This document shows, one piece after another, positions 10,374 through 17,846 of a stretch of DNA of 64,000 bases. Each line of letters starts with the position of its first letter. The stretch's first letter is position 1. The translations under genes and the position numbers were made by a program. The notes below the pieces were generated by a model, which saw only the letters and a program-made list of their open reading frames with translations, was not told the DNA's origin and did not search any database. This stretch comes from Nocardia arthritidis (GTDB taxonomy: Bacteria > Actinomycetota > Actinomycetes > Mycobacteriales > Mycobacteriaceae): assembly GCF_011801145.1 (NCBI RefSeq), contig NZ_CP046172.1, positions 5,704,001 to 5,768,000 on the forward strand. The letters are read 5' to 3'.

Positions 10374-11203
10374 GGACGCGCCTCCACCGGGCCACCCGCC
10401 TGGGCGAGTGCGCGTTCGGCCTGCTCGTCGTCCAGCGTTTTGCCCGGGATCTCGGACAGCCCGCGCGCCGCCATATTCTTCCTGGCCAGCGTCAACGGGA
10501 AGGCGAGCACCCGCAGATCATGGAACAGCTTGACCGCCAACACCGGCCACAGCGCACCGGTGAATTTGTACAGCACCGCAAGGGAAGTCGCGCCGAGCAC
10601 CACCTGCGCCGCCACCGCGGGCCGCACAATGTGGCGCGCACCCTCGATCACGCCGCCGCCGAGCACCACCAGCCACCAGAACGGCACGCCCGGCCACAGC
10701 ACTTGGACCGCGTACAGGGTGAACCCGCGATAGATGATTTCCTCCGCGGGCGTGGAGAACGAGTTCGTCACCCACCACACCCGTTCCTTCGCGGTCGCGG
10801 GGGTGATGAATACGACGTACTCGATATTGCGGGCGATGAAATCCCGTCCCCTGCGCCCGGTCAGCGGAAGTACGACGGGACCGAGCAGATAGCAGATGTA
10901 TGCCGCGATGAGCACCAGCCCGAGCACCTGTTCGCCACGGCTGCGCTCGTGGAACAGCGTGGTGTCGAAGCCGCCCAGCCCGAGCCGGGTGAGCGAGGTG
11001 CCGTTGATGGCGAATGCGATGACGATCACCGCCAGAATGAACCAGGTGCGGAATACACCTTCGCGGTACAGCCGGACGCGCGCGTCGTCCCGTATCGCGT
11101 ACTCACCCATGAAGGTGCGGACCGCCCGCGCCTCCAGCCACGGCTCGAGCGCAGCGAGATATATCAGCCCGATGACGCAAAAGGCCTTCACGGAGAACTC
11201 CAT
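10370..11203 (-). CDS. CPBP-family intramembrane metalloprotease
   Basis: This is a 277-residue polytopic membrane protein. It carries the CPBP (CAAX protease/bacteriocin-processing) first motif EExxxR as AEEIIYR near residue 154, then GARHI near 188 and FHDL near 226, which supply the expected His ligands. Several hydrophobic segments surround them. It is the first gene of the biosynthetic operon and overlaps the PKS start by 4 bp, so it is very likely co-expressed. In the family such proteins process prenylated proteins or small peptides, or give self-immunity. A role in maturation, export or immunity for this product is inference. Canonical spacing of motif 1 argues for an active enzyme. 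Confidence 0.85.
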   Translation of the reverse strand: MEFSVKAFCVIGLIYLAALEPWLEARAVRTFMGEYAIRDDARVRLYREGVFRTWFILAVIVIAFAINGTSLTRLGLGGFDTTLFHERSRGEQVLGLVLIAAYICYLLGPVVLPLTGRRGRDFIARNIEYVVFITPATAKERVWWVTNSFSTPAEEIIYRGFTLYAVQVLWPGVPFWWLVVLGGGVIEGARHIVRPAVAAQVVLGATSLAVLYKFTGALWPVLAVKLFHDLRVLAFPLTLARKNMAARGLSEIPGKTLDDEQAERALAQAGGPVEARP

Positions 11204-11839
11204 TTCACGCTTGTTTATCCGAATTGCTCACCCGTTATCCGAATAGTTCGGCTTCGAGGTGTCGCCCGGTCATCCAAGAATGGATGAAACAGGCCGTTGG
11301 ACGGTTTTCAGGTATCCCCCGCGGAACAGAGACGGTACTGCCAGCTGGAAACAAACGTCCAGACTTGTGCTCGTTTTGCGCAATACCGGTCAGGTGTCCG
11401 ATTAATCCCGTTCCGTGCCATTCTCGGTCGTCGATTTCCAGCAAACTTTTCGCTAATAATGGACTATTCGTATACATGCGATATCCGGCATGAAATATGT
11501 TCCGACGCAGCGAAAGCGCTACGTACACAGTGGATTCGAGTTCGAGAATTGCCATGTCCACATCGCCGGAAAGGCGGTCCGACAGGCGATTATGAGCACC
11601 CATCCGAATTGACAGATGCTCGCAATATTCCAGGATTTACGGCGCCTGATGTGGCGTACGCCGCAATTATTACCGCACCGAATGGAGTTTGCCGCACCTC
11701 GGGCATCGTTCGAAAGTAAAGAGAAAGTCAAGGGCGATTGGGTTACCTACGATAGCGTAAGCGAGTCAACCGCCCATAGCCTTTTTGCAATTTTCTGCCA
11801 ACCGGCAGTTACCTTTCTGACCAAATATCTCAGCGACAG
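11204..11839. other. Lower-GC leader upstream of the PKS/NRPS operon, no supported gene
   Basis: About 640 bp are noticeably richer in A and T than either flank. Short open frames exist on both strands (for example minus 11235-11603 and plus 11297-11719), but none has a recognisable domain, a good ribosome-binding site or actinomycete-like codon bias. The simplest reading is the promoter and leader of the biosynthetic operon on one side and the tail of the VOC gene on the other. It could also be the relic of a lost regulator gene. Confidence 0.5.
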
Positions 11840-12313
11840 CTAGTCCGCGCCCGGAAAATTGAGATAGTGCGCGAGCCCCGGACCGCCCCGGCCCATCTCG
11901 ACGAGCTCCAAATACAGCCCCTCGCTCGTCCGGTGATAGAAAACGCCGGGGTCGGTGTCGCCGCTCAGCACCACGGCGGCCGCCTGCAGCGGAAACCCCT
12001 TACTGCTCAACAGGTCCGAATCGCCCCGGGCGTCTGCGGACCAGAAACCCAGGTGATGCAGCCCCGGCCTATCCCAGATCGTGTCCGGAACCCGTTGCAG
12101 CAGTTCGATATACGGCGGACCCTGGTTGGAGATCGTCATCAGCGGGCCGATTCCGTCGCCGGACGCCGCGATACCGTGTTTGCCCAATATCTGATGACCG
12201 CTGCGCAATACCGGCCCCCAATCGAGGCCCAACATCTCGGTCAGCTCCGACATAGCCTGTTCCAGATTGTTCACCACGACTCCGGCGTGGTAGTTGGCGG
12301 GAATGGTCGGCAT
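11840..12313 (-). CDS. VOC (glyoxalase/dioxygenase-fold) family protein
   Basis: This 157-residue protein has the vicinal-oxygen-chelate fold pattern: an N-terminal His in NYHAGVVV, a central LHHLGFW motif and a C-terminal LYLELVE with a Glu in the usual metal-ligand place. Single-domain VOC proteins act as glyoxalase-like isomerases, extradiol dioxygenases or antibiotic-binding proteins; the substrate cannot be told here. I chose the ATG at 12313 because GGAGGG lies 4 bases upstream; a TTG twelve bases earlier has no such site. The gene is divergent from a TetR regulator 79 bp away and is its most likely target. Confidence 0.85.
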   Translation of the reverse strand: MPTIPANYHAGVVVNNLEQAMSELTEMLGLDWGPVLRSGHQILGKHGIAASGDGIGPLMTISNQGPPYIELLQRVPDTIWDRPGLHHLGFWSADARGDSDLLSSKGFPLQAAAVVLSGDTDPGVFYHRTSEGLYLELVEMGRGGPGLAHYLNFPGAD

Positions 12314-12331
12314 GTCGCCCTCCAATCATGC

Positions 12332-12369
12332 GGTTATCGAATAACCAAAGAATATGACCGACCAGTCGG
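12332..12369. promoter_or_regulatory. Two inverted repeats between VOC and tetR genes (candidate operators)
   Basis: The 79-bp divergent spacer holds GGTTAT-CGA-ATAACC at 12332-12346 (perfect 6-bp arms) and CCGAC-CA-GTCGG at 12358-12369 (perfect 5-bp arms). TetR dimers commonly bind such short palindromes between divergent genes, so these are candidate operators for the neighbouring TetR protein. Confidence 0.5.
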
Positions 12370-12392
12370 ATAGTTTATGTTAAGTTATTCAC

Positions 12393-13034
12393 ATGCCCGA
12401 TCCCACTCCGACCGACGGCCGCCGAATCCGCGGCGAACGCACCCGGACCGCCGTACTGGACGCGGCCGTCCGCCTGGCCTCGACCGACGGACTCGGCGGC
12501 CTCAGCCTGGCGCAGCTCGCGTCCGGGCTGACGGTGAGCAAATCGGCGCTGTTCACGCACTGGCCGGATAAGCAGGCACTACAGCTGGCCGCCGTCGACC
12601 ATGCCGCCGAGCAGTGGGCCGAGCAGGTGGTCCGCCCCGCGCTCGCGGACCGCACCGGGGTGCGCGCGCTGTGGGCGCTGGCCGAGCACCGGCTCGACTT
12701 CTATCGGAAACCGGTGCTGCCCGGCCGCTGCTTCTTCGTCACGACACAGGCCGAATTCGACGATCATCCCGGCCCGGTGCGCGACCGCCTGCGCAGCCAC
12801 CTGCGGACCTGGGACGAGTTGACGCGCAACCTGATTCGCCAGGCGATCCAGGCGGGCGAGCTGAACAGCGAGACCGATCCGGCACTGCTCTCCTACGAAA
12901 TCGACGCGCTCACCGGCGCTGTGGTCGTGCGGTCGCACCTGCTCGACGAGGACACCTTCGCGCTGGCGCGGGCCGCGGTGCTGGCCCGGCTGCGCGGGCT
13001 CGGCGCGGATCCCGCTCTGCTGCCGAAGAATTGA
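12393..13034 (+). CDS. TetR/AcrR-family transcriptional regulator
   Basis: This 213-residue protein has an N-terminal helix-turn-helix (about residues 38-58, LSLAQLASGLTVSKSALFTHW) preceded by the typical ERTRTAVLDAA helix. It is followed by an all-helical ligand-binding domain. The length is normal for the family. It lies divergent from the VOC gene with two palindromes in the spacer, so local autoregulation and control of the VOC gene are likely. Its ligand is unknown. The stop is only 3 bp from the stop of the convergent lacI-type gene. Confidence 0.93.
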   Translation: MPDPTPTDGRRIRGERTRTAVLDAAVRLASTDGLGGLSLAQLASGLTVSKSALFTHWPDKQALQLAAVDHAAEQWAEQVVRPALADRTGVRALWALAEHRLDFYRKPVLPGRCFFVTTQAEFDDHPGPVRDRLRSHLRTWDELTRNLIRQAIQAGELNSETDPALLSYEIDALTGAVVVRSHLLDEDTFALARAAVLARLRGLGADPALLPKN

Positions 13035-13037
13035 CGA

Positions 13038-14060
13038 TCACACCGCCGGCGGTGCGGTCGACGAGCGCACCCGCAGCAGGACCGGGACGATCACCTCGGT
13101 GGCCTCCGGCGTCCGCCCGCCGAGCGCATCGATGAGCAGCGTCGCCGCGCGTTCGCCGATCTCCCTGCGGTTCACCGCGACGGTGGTCAGCGGCGGCGCG
13201 AGCGACGCCGAGGTCGGCAGGTCGTCGTGGCCGATCACCGAAATATCGTGCGGCACGGTCAAATCGAGATCGGCGGCGGCCAGGTAGACGGCGTGCGCGA
13301 GGTAGTCGCTGTTGGCGATGAACGCGGTGGGCCGCTCCCCCGGCGGACGGCGTAGCTCCGCCACGGCGGCGGAACGCGCTGCCGCGGCCGATAGTTCGGT
13401 GACCACCGCGTCCGCCCGGAAATCCAATTCCGCGCTCAGCTCCCGGAAGCGTTGCCAGCGTTCGGGATCCGGTGATTTCTCCGGCGGCGCCACCAGCATG
13501 GCCAGCCGCCGGTGGCCCAGCCCGATCAGGTGCCGCACCGCGAAATCGACGGCGGCGCGGTGATCCGCGCGCACGCTCATCGGCGCGCGCTCGCCGCGCT
13601 CGGCGGCGTTGAGCAGCACCACCGGCCGTTTGGTCGCCGAATGCCATTCGCGCACTTGCGGACTCGCGCCGATCGGGGCCACCGCCAGCCCGTCCACCGC
13701 GCGGTCCTGAAAAGCGTCGAGCAGTTCGCGCTCCCGGTCCGGGTCGTAGCGCGACGAACCGACCATCACGTCGTATCCGGCGCGCGCGCAGGTCTCGTCG
13801 AAACCGTCGATCACGTCGAGGAAGTGCGGGTTGCGCAGATTGCGGATGAGCAGACCGAGCACCTTGGTGCGCTTGGTGCGCAGCGCAACCGCGGAAACGT
13901 TGGGGCGATAGCCCAATTCGGCGGCGCGGGCGAGGATCTGCGCGCGCAGCCGGTCGCTGACGCCGGCCCGCCCGGACAGCGCCAGGCTCACCGCGGAGAT
14001 GGAGACGCCGAGCGAGGCCGCGACGTCTCGCTGGGTGATCGGTTCCCGCCCGGCTACCAC
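13038..14060 (-). CDS. LacI-family transcriptional regulator
   Basis: This 340-residue repressor has an N-terminal LacI HTH (about 7-30, ITQRDVAASLGVSISAVSLAL) with the hinge region following. A periplasmic-binding-like effector domain runs from about residue 60 to the end (VLGLLIRNLRNPHF and VIGHDDL motifs). I prefer the GTG at 14060, which puts the HTH at the usual distance from the N-terminus; an ATG at 14114 would add 18 atypical residues. It is divergent from the MFS transporter/phosphoesterase pair, and a classic LacI-type operator sits in the spacer. It probably represses that pair in response to an imported sugar-like compound. Confidence 0.92.
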   Translation of the reverse strand: MVAGREPITQRDVAASLGVSISAVSLALSGRAGVSDRLRAQILARAAELGYRPNVSAVALRTKRTKVLGLLIRNLRNPHFLDVIDGFDETCARAGYDVMVGSSRYDPDRERELLDAFQDRAVDGLAVAPIGASPQVREWHSATKRPVVLLNAAERGERAPMSVRADHRAAVDFAVRHLIGLGHRRLAMLVAPPEKSPDPERWQRFRELSAELDFRADAVVTELSAAAARSAAVAELRRPPGERPTAFIANSDYLAHAVYLAAADLDLTVPHDISVIGHDDLPTSASLAPPLTTVAVNRREIGERAATLLIDALGGRTPEATEVIVPVLLRVRSSTAPPAV

Positions 14061-14160
14061 GAATGGACACCTTAGCGAACGGAATCTGAACCGAGATGAC
14101 CGTGTACCGAACACTCGACGACATCGGGCGCTACCCTCTGGCTCAACGCCACTGCCATTG

Positions 14161-14174
14161 CTAAAACGTTTGAG
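14161..14174. promoter_or_regulatory. LacI-type operator (CTAAAACGTTTGAG)
   Basis: This near-perfect palindrome around a central CG matches its reverse complement at 12 of 14 positions, the form typical of LacI/GalR-family operators. It lies 33 bp before the transporter start and about 100 bp before the repressor start. Confidence 0.7.
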
Positions 14175-14207
14175 TACCGCCCCTACGAACGATTAGGACC
14201 AGCCATC

Positions 14208-15566
14208 GTGTCGCGCGATGCCTTCTCCGTCCTCGACTCGACGGATCTGACCGCCTTCCACCGCCGCGTCACCGTGCTCTCGGCCGCGGGCATGTTCCTC
14301 GACGGCTACGACATCACCGTGATCGCGGTCGCCCTGCCCACCGTCACCAAGCAGTGGCATCTCTCCTCGCTGATGTCCGGCGCGCTCACCGCGTCGGCGG
14401 TGATCGGCATGTTCGTCGGCGCGCTCGTCTTCGGCAGGCTCACCGACCGGCTCGGTCGCAAGAAGATGTACCTGGTGAACCTGATCGGCTTCGTCGCGTT
14501 CGCGGTGCTCGCCGCGTTCACCCAGGATGCCTGGCAGTTGCTGGTATGCCGGTTCCTGCTCGGGCTCGCGCTCGGCGCGGACTACACGATCTCCACCTCA
14601 CTGCTCGCCGAATACGCGCCCGCGCGCCGCCGCGGCAGCCTCATGTGCCGGCTCGGCGCCACCTGGTTCGTCGGCGCGGCATGCACCTATCTGTTCGCTT
14701 TGCTGCTGCTGCCGCTCGGCGAATACACCTGGCGCGCAATGCTGCTGCTCGGCGCGATCTTCGCGCTGATCGTGCTGTGGATGCGGCGCAGCATCCCGGA
14801 ATCGCCGCGCTGGCTCGCCGCGCGGGGACATACGGACCGGGCCCGCGCGGTACTCACCGAACTCGGCGATACCGCAACGGCGGCGACCATCGCCGACAAC
14901 GCAGCGGCGCAACACAATTCACCGTGGCGCACGCTGCTCACCCTGCCGCTGCTGCGAATGACGCTGTTCTGCTGCGGATTCTGGTTCATGTACACGCTGG
15001 CCTACTACGGCATCACGCTGTACACGCCGACCATTCTGAAGCAGGTCACCACCAGCACCGCGGGCAGCTACACCGGATCGCTGATCATCGCGTTGGTCGG
15101 CGTCGCGGGCGCGTTCACCGGTGTGGCGCTGGTGGATCGGGTCGGCCGCAGGCCGCTGCTCATCACCGGATTCGCGGGTATGCTCACCGCGCTCACCATT
15201 CTGGCGCTGCTGGGCTCGCCCGGACTCGCCGCGCTGGTGATCCTGCTCGGCATCGCGGTGCTGTTCGCCAATTCCGGTCCGGGCATCGTGAACCTGGTCT
15301 ACCCGAGCGAGGTGTTCCCGACGGCGGTGCGCGCCACCGCGAACGGGCTCGGCACCGCCGTCTCGCGCATCGGCGCGATCACCGGAACCCTGCTGCTGCC
15401 GACGCTCATCAACGCCTGGGGCCTGCACAATGTGCTTTGGATCTTCGTCGCGGCGGGTGCGATCGGGCTGACCATCGCGATAACGCTGGCCCCGGAGACC
15501 AAGGGCCGCACGCTGGAGGAGCTCACCGAAACCCACACCGCCGCACCGGAAAAGGTGGTGGGCTGA
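14208..15566 (+). CDS. MFS transporter, sugar-porter/metabolite:H+ symporter type
   Basis: This 452-residue polytopic protein has about 12 hydrophobic segments. Family marks are FLDGYDITVIAVALP in helix 1, the loop 2-3 signature GRLTDRLGRKK, the SIPESPRWLAARG motif in the central loop and the C-terminal PETKGRTLEEL signature of the sugar-porter family. The GTG start at 14208 follows a weak AGGA. It is likely a proton symporter for a sugar, polyol or aromatic acid. It is followed after 5 bp by a metallophosphoesterase gene and is divergent from a LacI repressor, so import of a small metabolite that also induces the locus is likely. The substrate is not determined. Confidence 0.93.
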   Translation: MSRDAFSVLDSTDLTAFHRRVTVLSAAGMFLDGYDITVIAVALPTVTKQWHLSSLMSGALTASAVIGMFVGALVFGRLTDRLGRKKMYLVNLIGFVAFAVLAAFTQDAWQLLVCRFLLGLALGADYTISTSLLAEYAPARRRGSLMCRLGATWFVGAACTYLFALLLLPLGEYTWRAMLLLGAIFALIVLWMRRSIPESPRWLAARGHTDRARAVLTELGDTATAATIADNAAAQHNSPWRTLLTLPLLRMTLFCCGFWFMYTLAYYGITLYTPTILKQVTTSTAGSYTGSLIIALVGVAGAFTGVALVDRVGRRPLLITGFAGMLTALTILALLGSPGLAALVILLGIAVLFANSGPGIVNLVYPSEVFPTAVRATANGLGTAVSRIGAITGTLLLPTLINAWGLHNVLWIFVAAGAIGLTIAITLAPETKGRTLEELTETHTAAPEKVVG

Positions 15567-15571
15567 CCGGC

Positions 15572-17161
15572 ATGTCCACCAGCGACCGAACCGTGACACC
15601 GGCCGATGGCGGCGGTTACCGCAAGCTGACAACCGGTCCGGGCGAGGCGCACGTGCCGCGCACCGAACTGGCGGCGGCACCGGAACGCGGCACCGCCGCG
15701 ACGCTGCTGCGCTTCGTCCATCTCACCGATTTCCAACTGGCCGACCCGATTTCGCCGGGCCGCCTGGACTTCCTGCAGCGGCTGGCCGGCCGTCCCGGCT
15801 GGGACGGGATGTTCCCCGCGTACCGGCCGCAGGAGCTGGTCGCGCCGCAGGCGTTCGAGGCGATGATCCGGACCATCCGCGAAACCGCCGCCGCGGATAC
15901 CGCATTCGTCATCACCACCGGAGACAACACCGACAACGCGCAATACAACGAGCTGCTGGCATTTCTCACCCTGCTCGACGGCGGCGCCGAATTCGATCCG
16001 CTCTTCGGCGCCACCGATCCGAAAACCCATCCGTCGCATACGGTCTCGGGCGACTTCTACAATCCGGAGCCGGCATCCCGCGACCGCTACAAACGCGAGC
16101 ACGATTTCCCGGACGCGCCGGGAGCGCTTGCGGCGGCGGCACTTCCGTTTCCGGCCCGCGGCCTCGGTATCCCGTGGCTGGCCTGCTTCGGCAACCACGA
16201 CTGTCTGGCGCAGGGACGCGCACCGGTGTCGCCGGAATTCCAGCGCCTGGTGACCGGGGACCGCAGGCCGATCGATATTGCCGGAGAGTTGCCGGACGAT
16301 CCGATGGCGCGCTACCTCGCCGACCCCACCGCGCTGTCCGGCGGCCCCGCGCTGCCCATCGAATCCCGCGCCGATCGCCGTTTGGTGAGCCCGGCGGAGT
16401 ACATTCGCGCCCACCTGGACAGTCCGGCCCTGCCGCCCGGCCACGGCTTCACGCCGGACAACCTCGCCGATGACACGACGTACTACTGCTACGACGATAT
16501 CCCCGGAGTCCGGGTGATCGTACTCGACACCACCAATCCCGCGGGCGGCGTCACCGGCAGTATCGGTGCGCGGCAGCGGGATTGGCTGATCGACCGGCTC
16601 ACCGAGGTGCATTCCGCGCATCTGGACGCCGACGGCGCGACGGTCCGCACCGGCAACCGGGACCGAGTGGTGATCCTCGCCTCCCACCACGGTATCGCCA
16701 TGCTGGACAACGCCATCCAAGGTCACGAACCCCGCTACCTGGCCGCCGATATCGAGGCGATCCTGCACCGCTTCGGCAATGTCGTGCTGTGGCTGGCCGG
16801 GCACGAGCACCGCAATTCGGCCGTACCGCGTCCGGGACCGACCGGCGGCTACTGGCATGTCATCACCTCGGGCCTGTGCGAATGGCCCTGCCAGGCAAGG
16901 ACATTGGAACTCCTGCGGCCCGCCGAGGGCGACCGTCTGATCATCCGGTCGACCATGATCGATCACGCCGCGCCCGCACACCCCGAACACGATTGGGATC
17001 TCTGGCAACTCGCGAGCCTGCACCGCGAACTGGCCTACAACGAGCCCACCCGAGTCGGCGGACCACACTCCGCGGGCACCCCGGCCGACCGCAACGCCGA
17101 CCTGGTGGTCCCGATCAGTCCAACCCTCGCCGCCGAACTCGCAGCGCTCGCCGAGCAGTAA
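15572..17161 (+). CDS. Metallophosphoesterase, TIGR03767-like family
   Basis: This 529-residue calcineurin-like phosphoesterase carries the metal-binding motifs in order: HLTDFQ near residue 50, TTGDNTDN near 114, GNHD near 208, ASHH near 370 and GHEH near 412. The long inserts and the acidic HLTDFQLADP start are typical of the actinobacterial TIGR03767 type rather than of small phosphodiesterases. No signal peptide is evident. It starts 5 bp after the MFS gene, so the two form an operon under the LacI regulator. A shared role in import and dephosphorylation of one compound is inference. Confidence 0.88.
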   Translation: MSTSDRTVTPADGGGYRKLTTGPGEAHVPRTELAAAPERGTAATLLRFVHLTDFQLADPISPGRLDFLQRLAGRPGWDGMFPAYRPQELVAPQAFEAMIRTIRETAAADTAFVITTGDNTDNAQYNELLAFLTLLDGGAEFDPLFGATDPKTHPSHTVSGDFYNPEPASRDRYKREHDFPDAPGALAAAALPFPARGLGIPWLACFGNHDCLAQGRAPVSPEFQRLVTGDRRPIDIAGELPDDPMARYLADPTALSGGPALPIESRADRRLVSPAEYIRAHLDSPALPPGHGFTPDNLADDTTYYCYDDIPGVRVIVLDTTNPAGGVTGSIGARQRDWLIDRLTEVHSAHLDADGATVRTGNRDRVVILASHHGIAMLDNAIQGHEPRYLAADIEAILHRFGNVVLWLAGHEHRNSAVPRPGPTGGYWHVITSGLCEWPCQARTLELLRPAEGDRLIIRSTMIDHAAPAHPEHDWDLWQLASLHRELAYNEPTRVGGPHSAGTPADRNADLVVPISPTLAAELAALAEQ

Positions 17162-17570
17162 CCGCCGCGCCTCGTCTTCGAGCCGGACACCCGGTACTTC
17201 CAATGCACGGTTCGAAGACGGGGTGCGGGCCGCCGTACCAGGTACCATCGCCGACCACACGCGCCCGCATGACATTCATGAAGGCGCGAGAAGCTGAAAC
17301 TTGCGCGAGAACGGCGTCATCCGAGGCGCGCGACCGCCACGCCGCATATCAGCGCACCCCGCACCCACCTCGGGCGATTACGTCGTCGTCGCGGCGCAAC
17401 CAATTCCCGACGTACCGATCCCTCGGCAACCCAGCCCAAACAGACCCGACACGAGCACTAGCCCCGTCCGAAGGTGGTGCCAGCCCCACCGTCATGCGGG
17501 ACCGAGGGCCAGTGCGTCCCAGCTGCTGGATAGTCCAGACTGGACTTCCGGCAGAGCAGGAGACGACACG
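17162..17570. repeat. Gene-free stretch with a hairpin repeat resembling one at 45.1 kb
   Basis: No gene is supported here. An inverted repeat CGTCTTCGA (17173-17181) / TCGAAGACG (17212-17220) lies just after the phosphoesterase stop and may act as a terminator. The right arm with its flank, TTCGAAGACGGGGTGCG, recurs with one mismatch at 45158-45174, where it is again part of a hairpin. The rest presumably holds the promoter of the two-component system. Confidence 0.5.
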
Positions 17571-17846
17571 ATGCGGCACGGGCGCGGCAATTTCATCGCG
17601 ATAGCGCGTGGTATCGCGCTGTTCGCGCGCGGCCCGCTGGCGCTGCTGGCATTCGCGGCACACGTGTTGGCGATCGCCGGGGCCTGTGTCGGCCTGATCT
17701 TCCTCATGCCACCGGTTGTCTCGACCAGCAGGCGGCTGACCGAATCGGCTCGGCGTCTCGCGCCGGATTGGTCCGGTGTGCCGATTCCGTCGCCCTACCA
17801 GCCCCGGAGCCACTCGAGCAGGACGACGACGGTTTCTACCGGGTGA
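17571..17846 (+). pseudogene. Displaced N-terminal part of the sensor kinase (frameshift)
   Basis: An ATG at 17571 with AGGAG eight bases upstream opens a frame with a hydrophobic segment and then SRRLTESARRLAPDWSGVPIPSPYQ. This matches the internal repeat unit of the downstream kinase, which has FRRLGGHWSGVELPAPYL. The homology stops near 17803 and would continue in the +2 frame as APEPLEQDDDGFY. A single missing base near 17801-17805 explains the break. This good start signal belongs to the kinase gene, which is therefore either disrupted or mis-sequenced at this point. After the break the frame runs on as unrelated residues to a stop. Confidence 0.7.

Noticed and set aside
11235-11603. 122-residue minus-strand frame in the low-GC leader
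   Set aside because: No recognisable domain, weak start context and no codon bias; kept only as part of the leader description.
11743-11760. TTACCTACGATAGCGTAA as a palindromic operator
   Set aside because: Only the outer four bases pair; the inner bases do not, so it is not better than chance.
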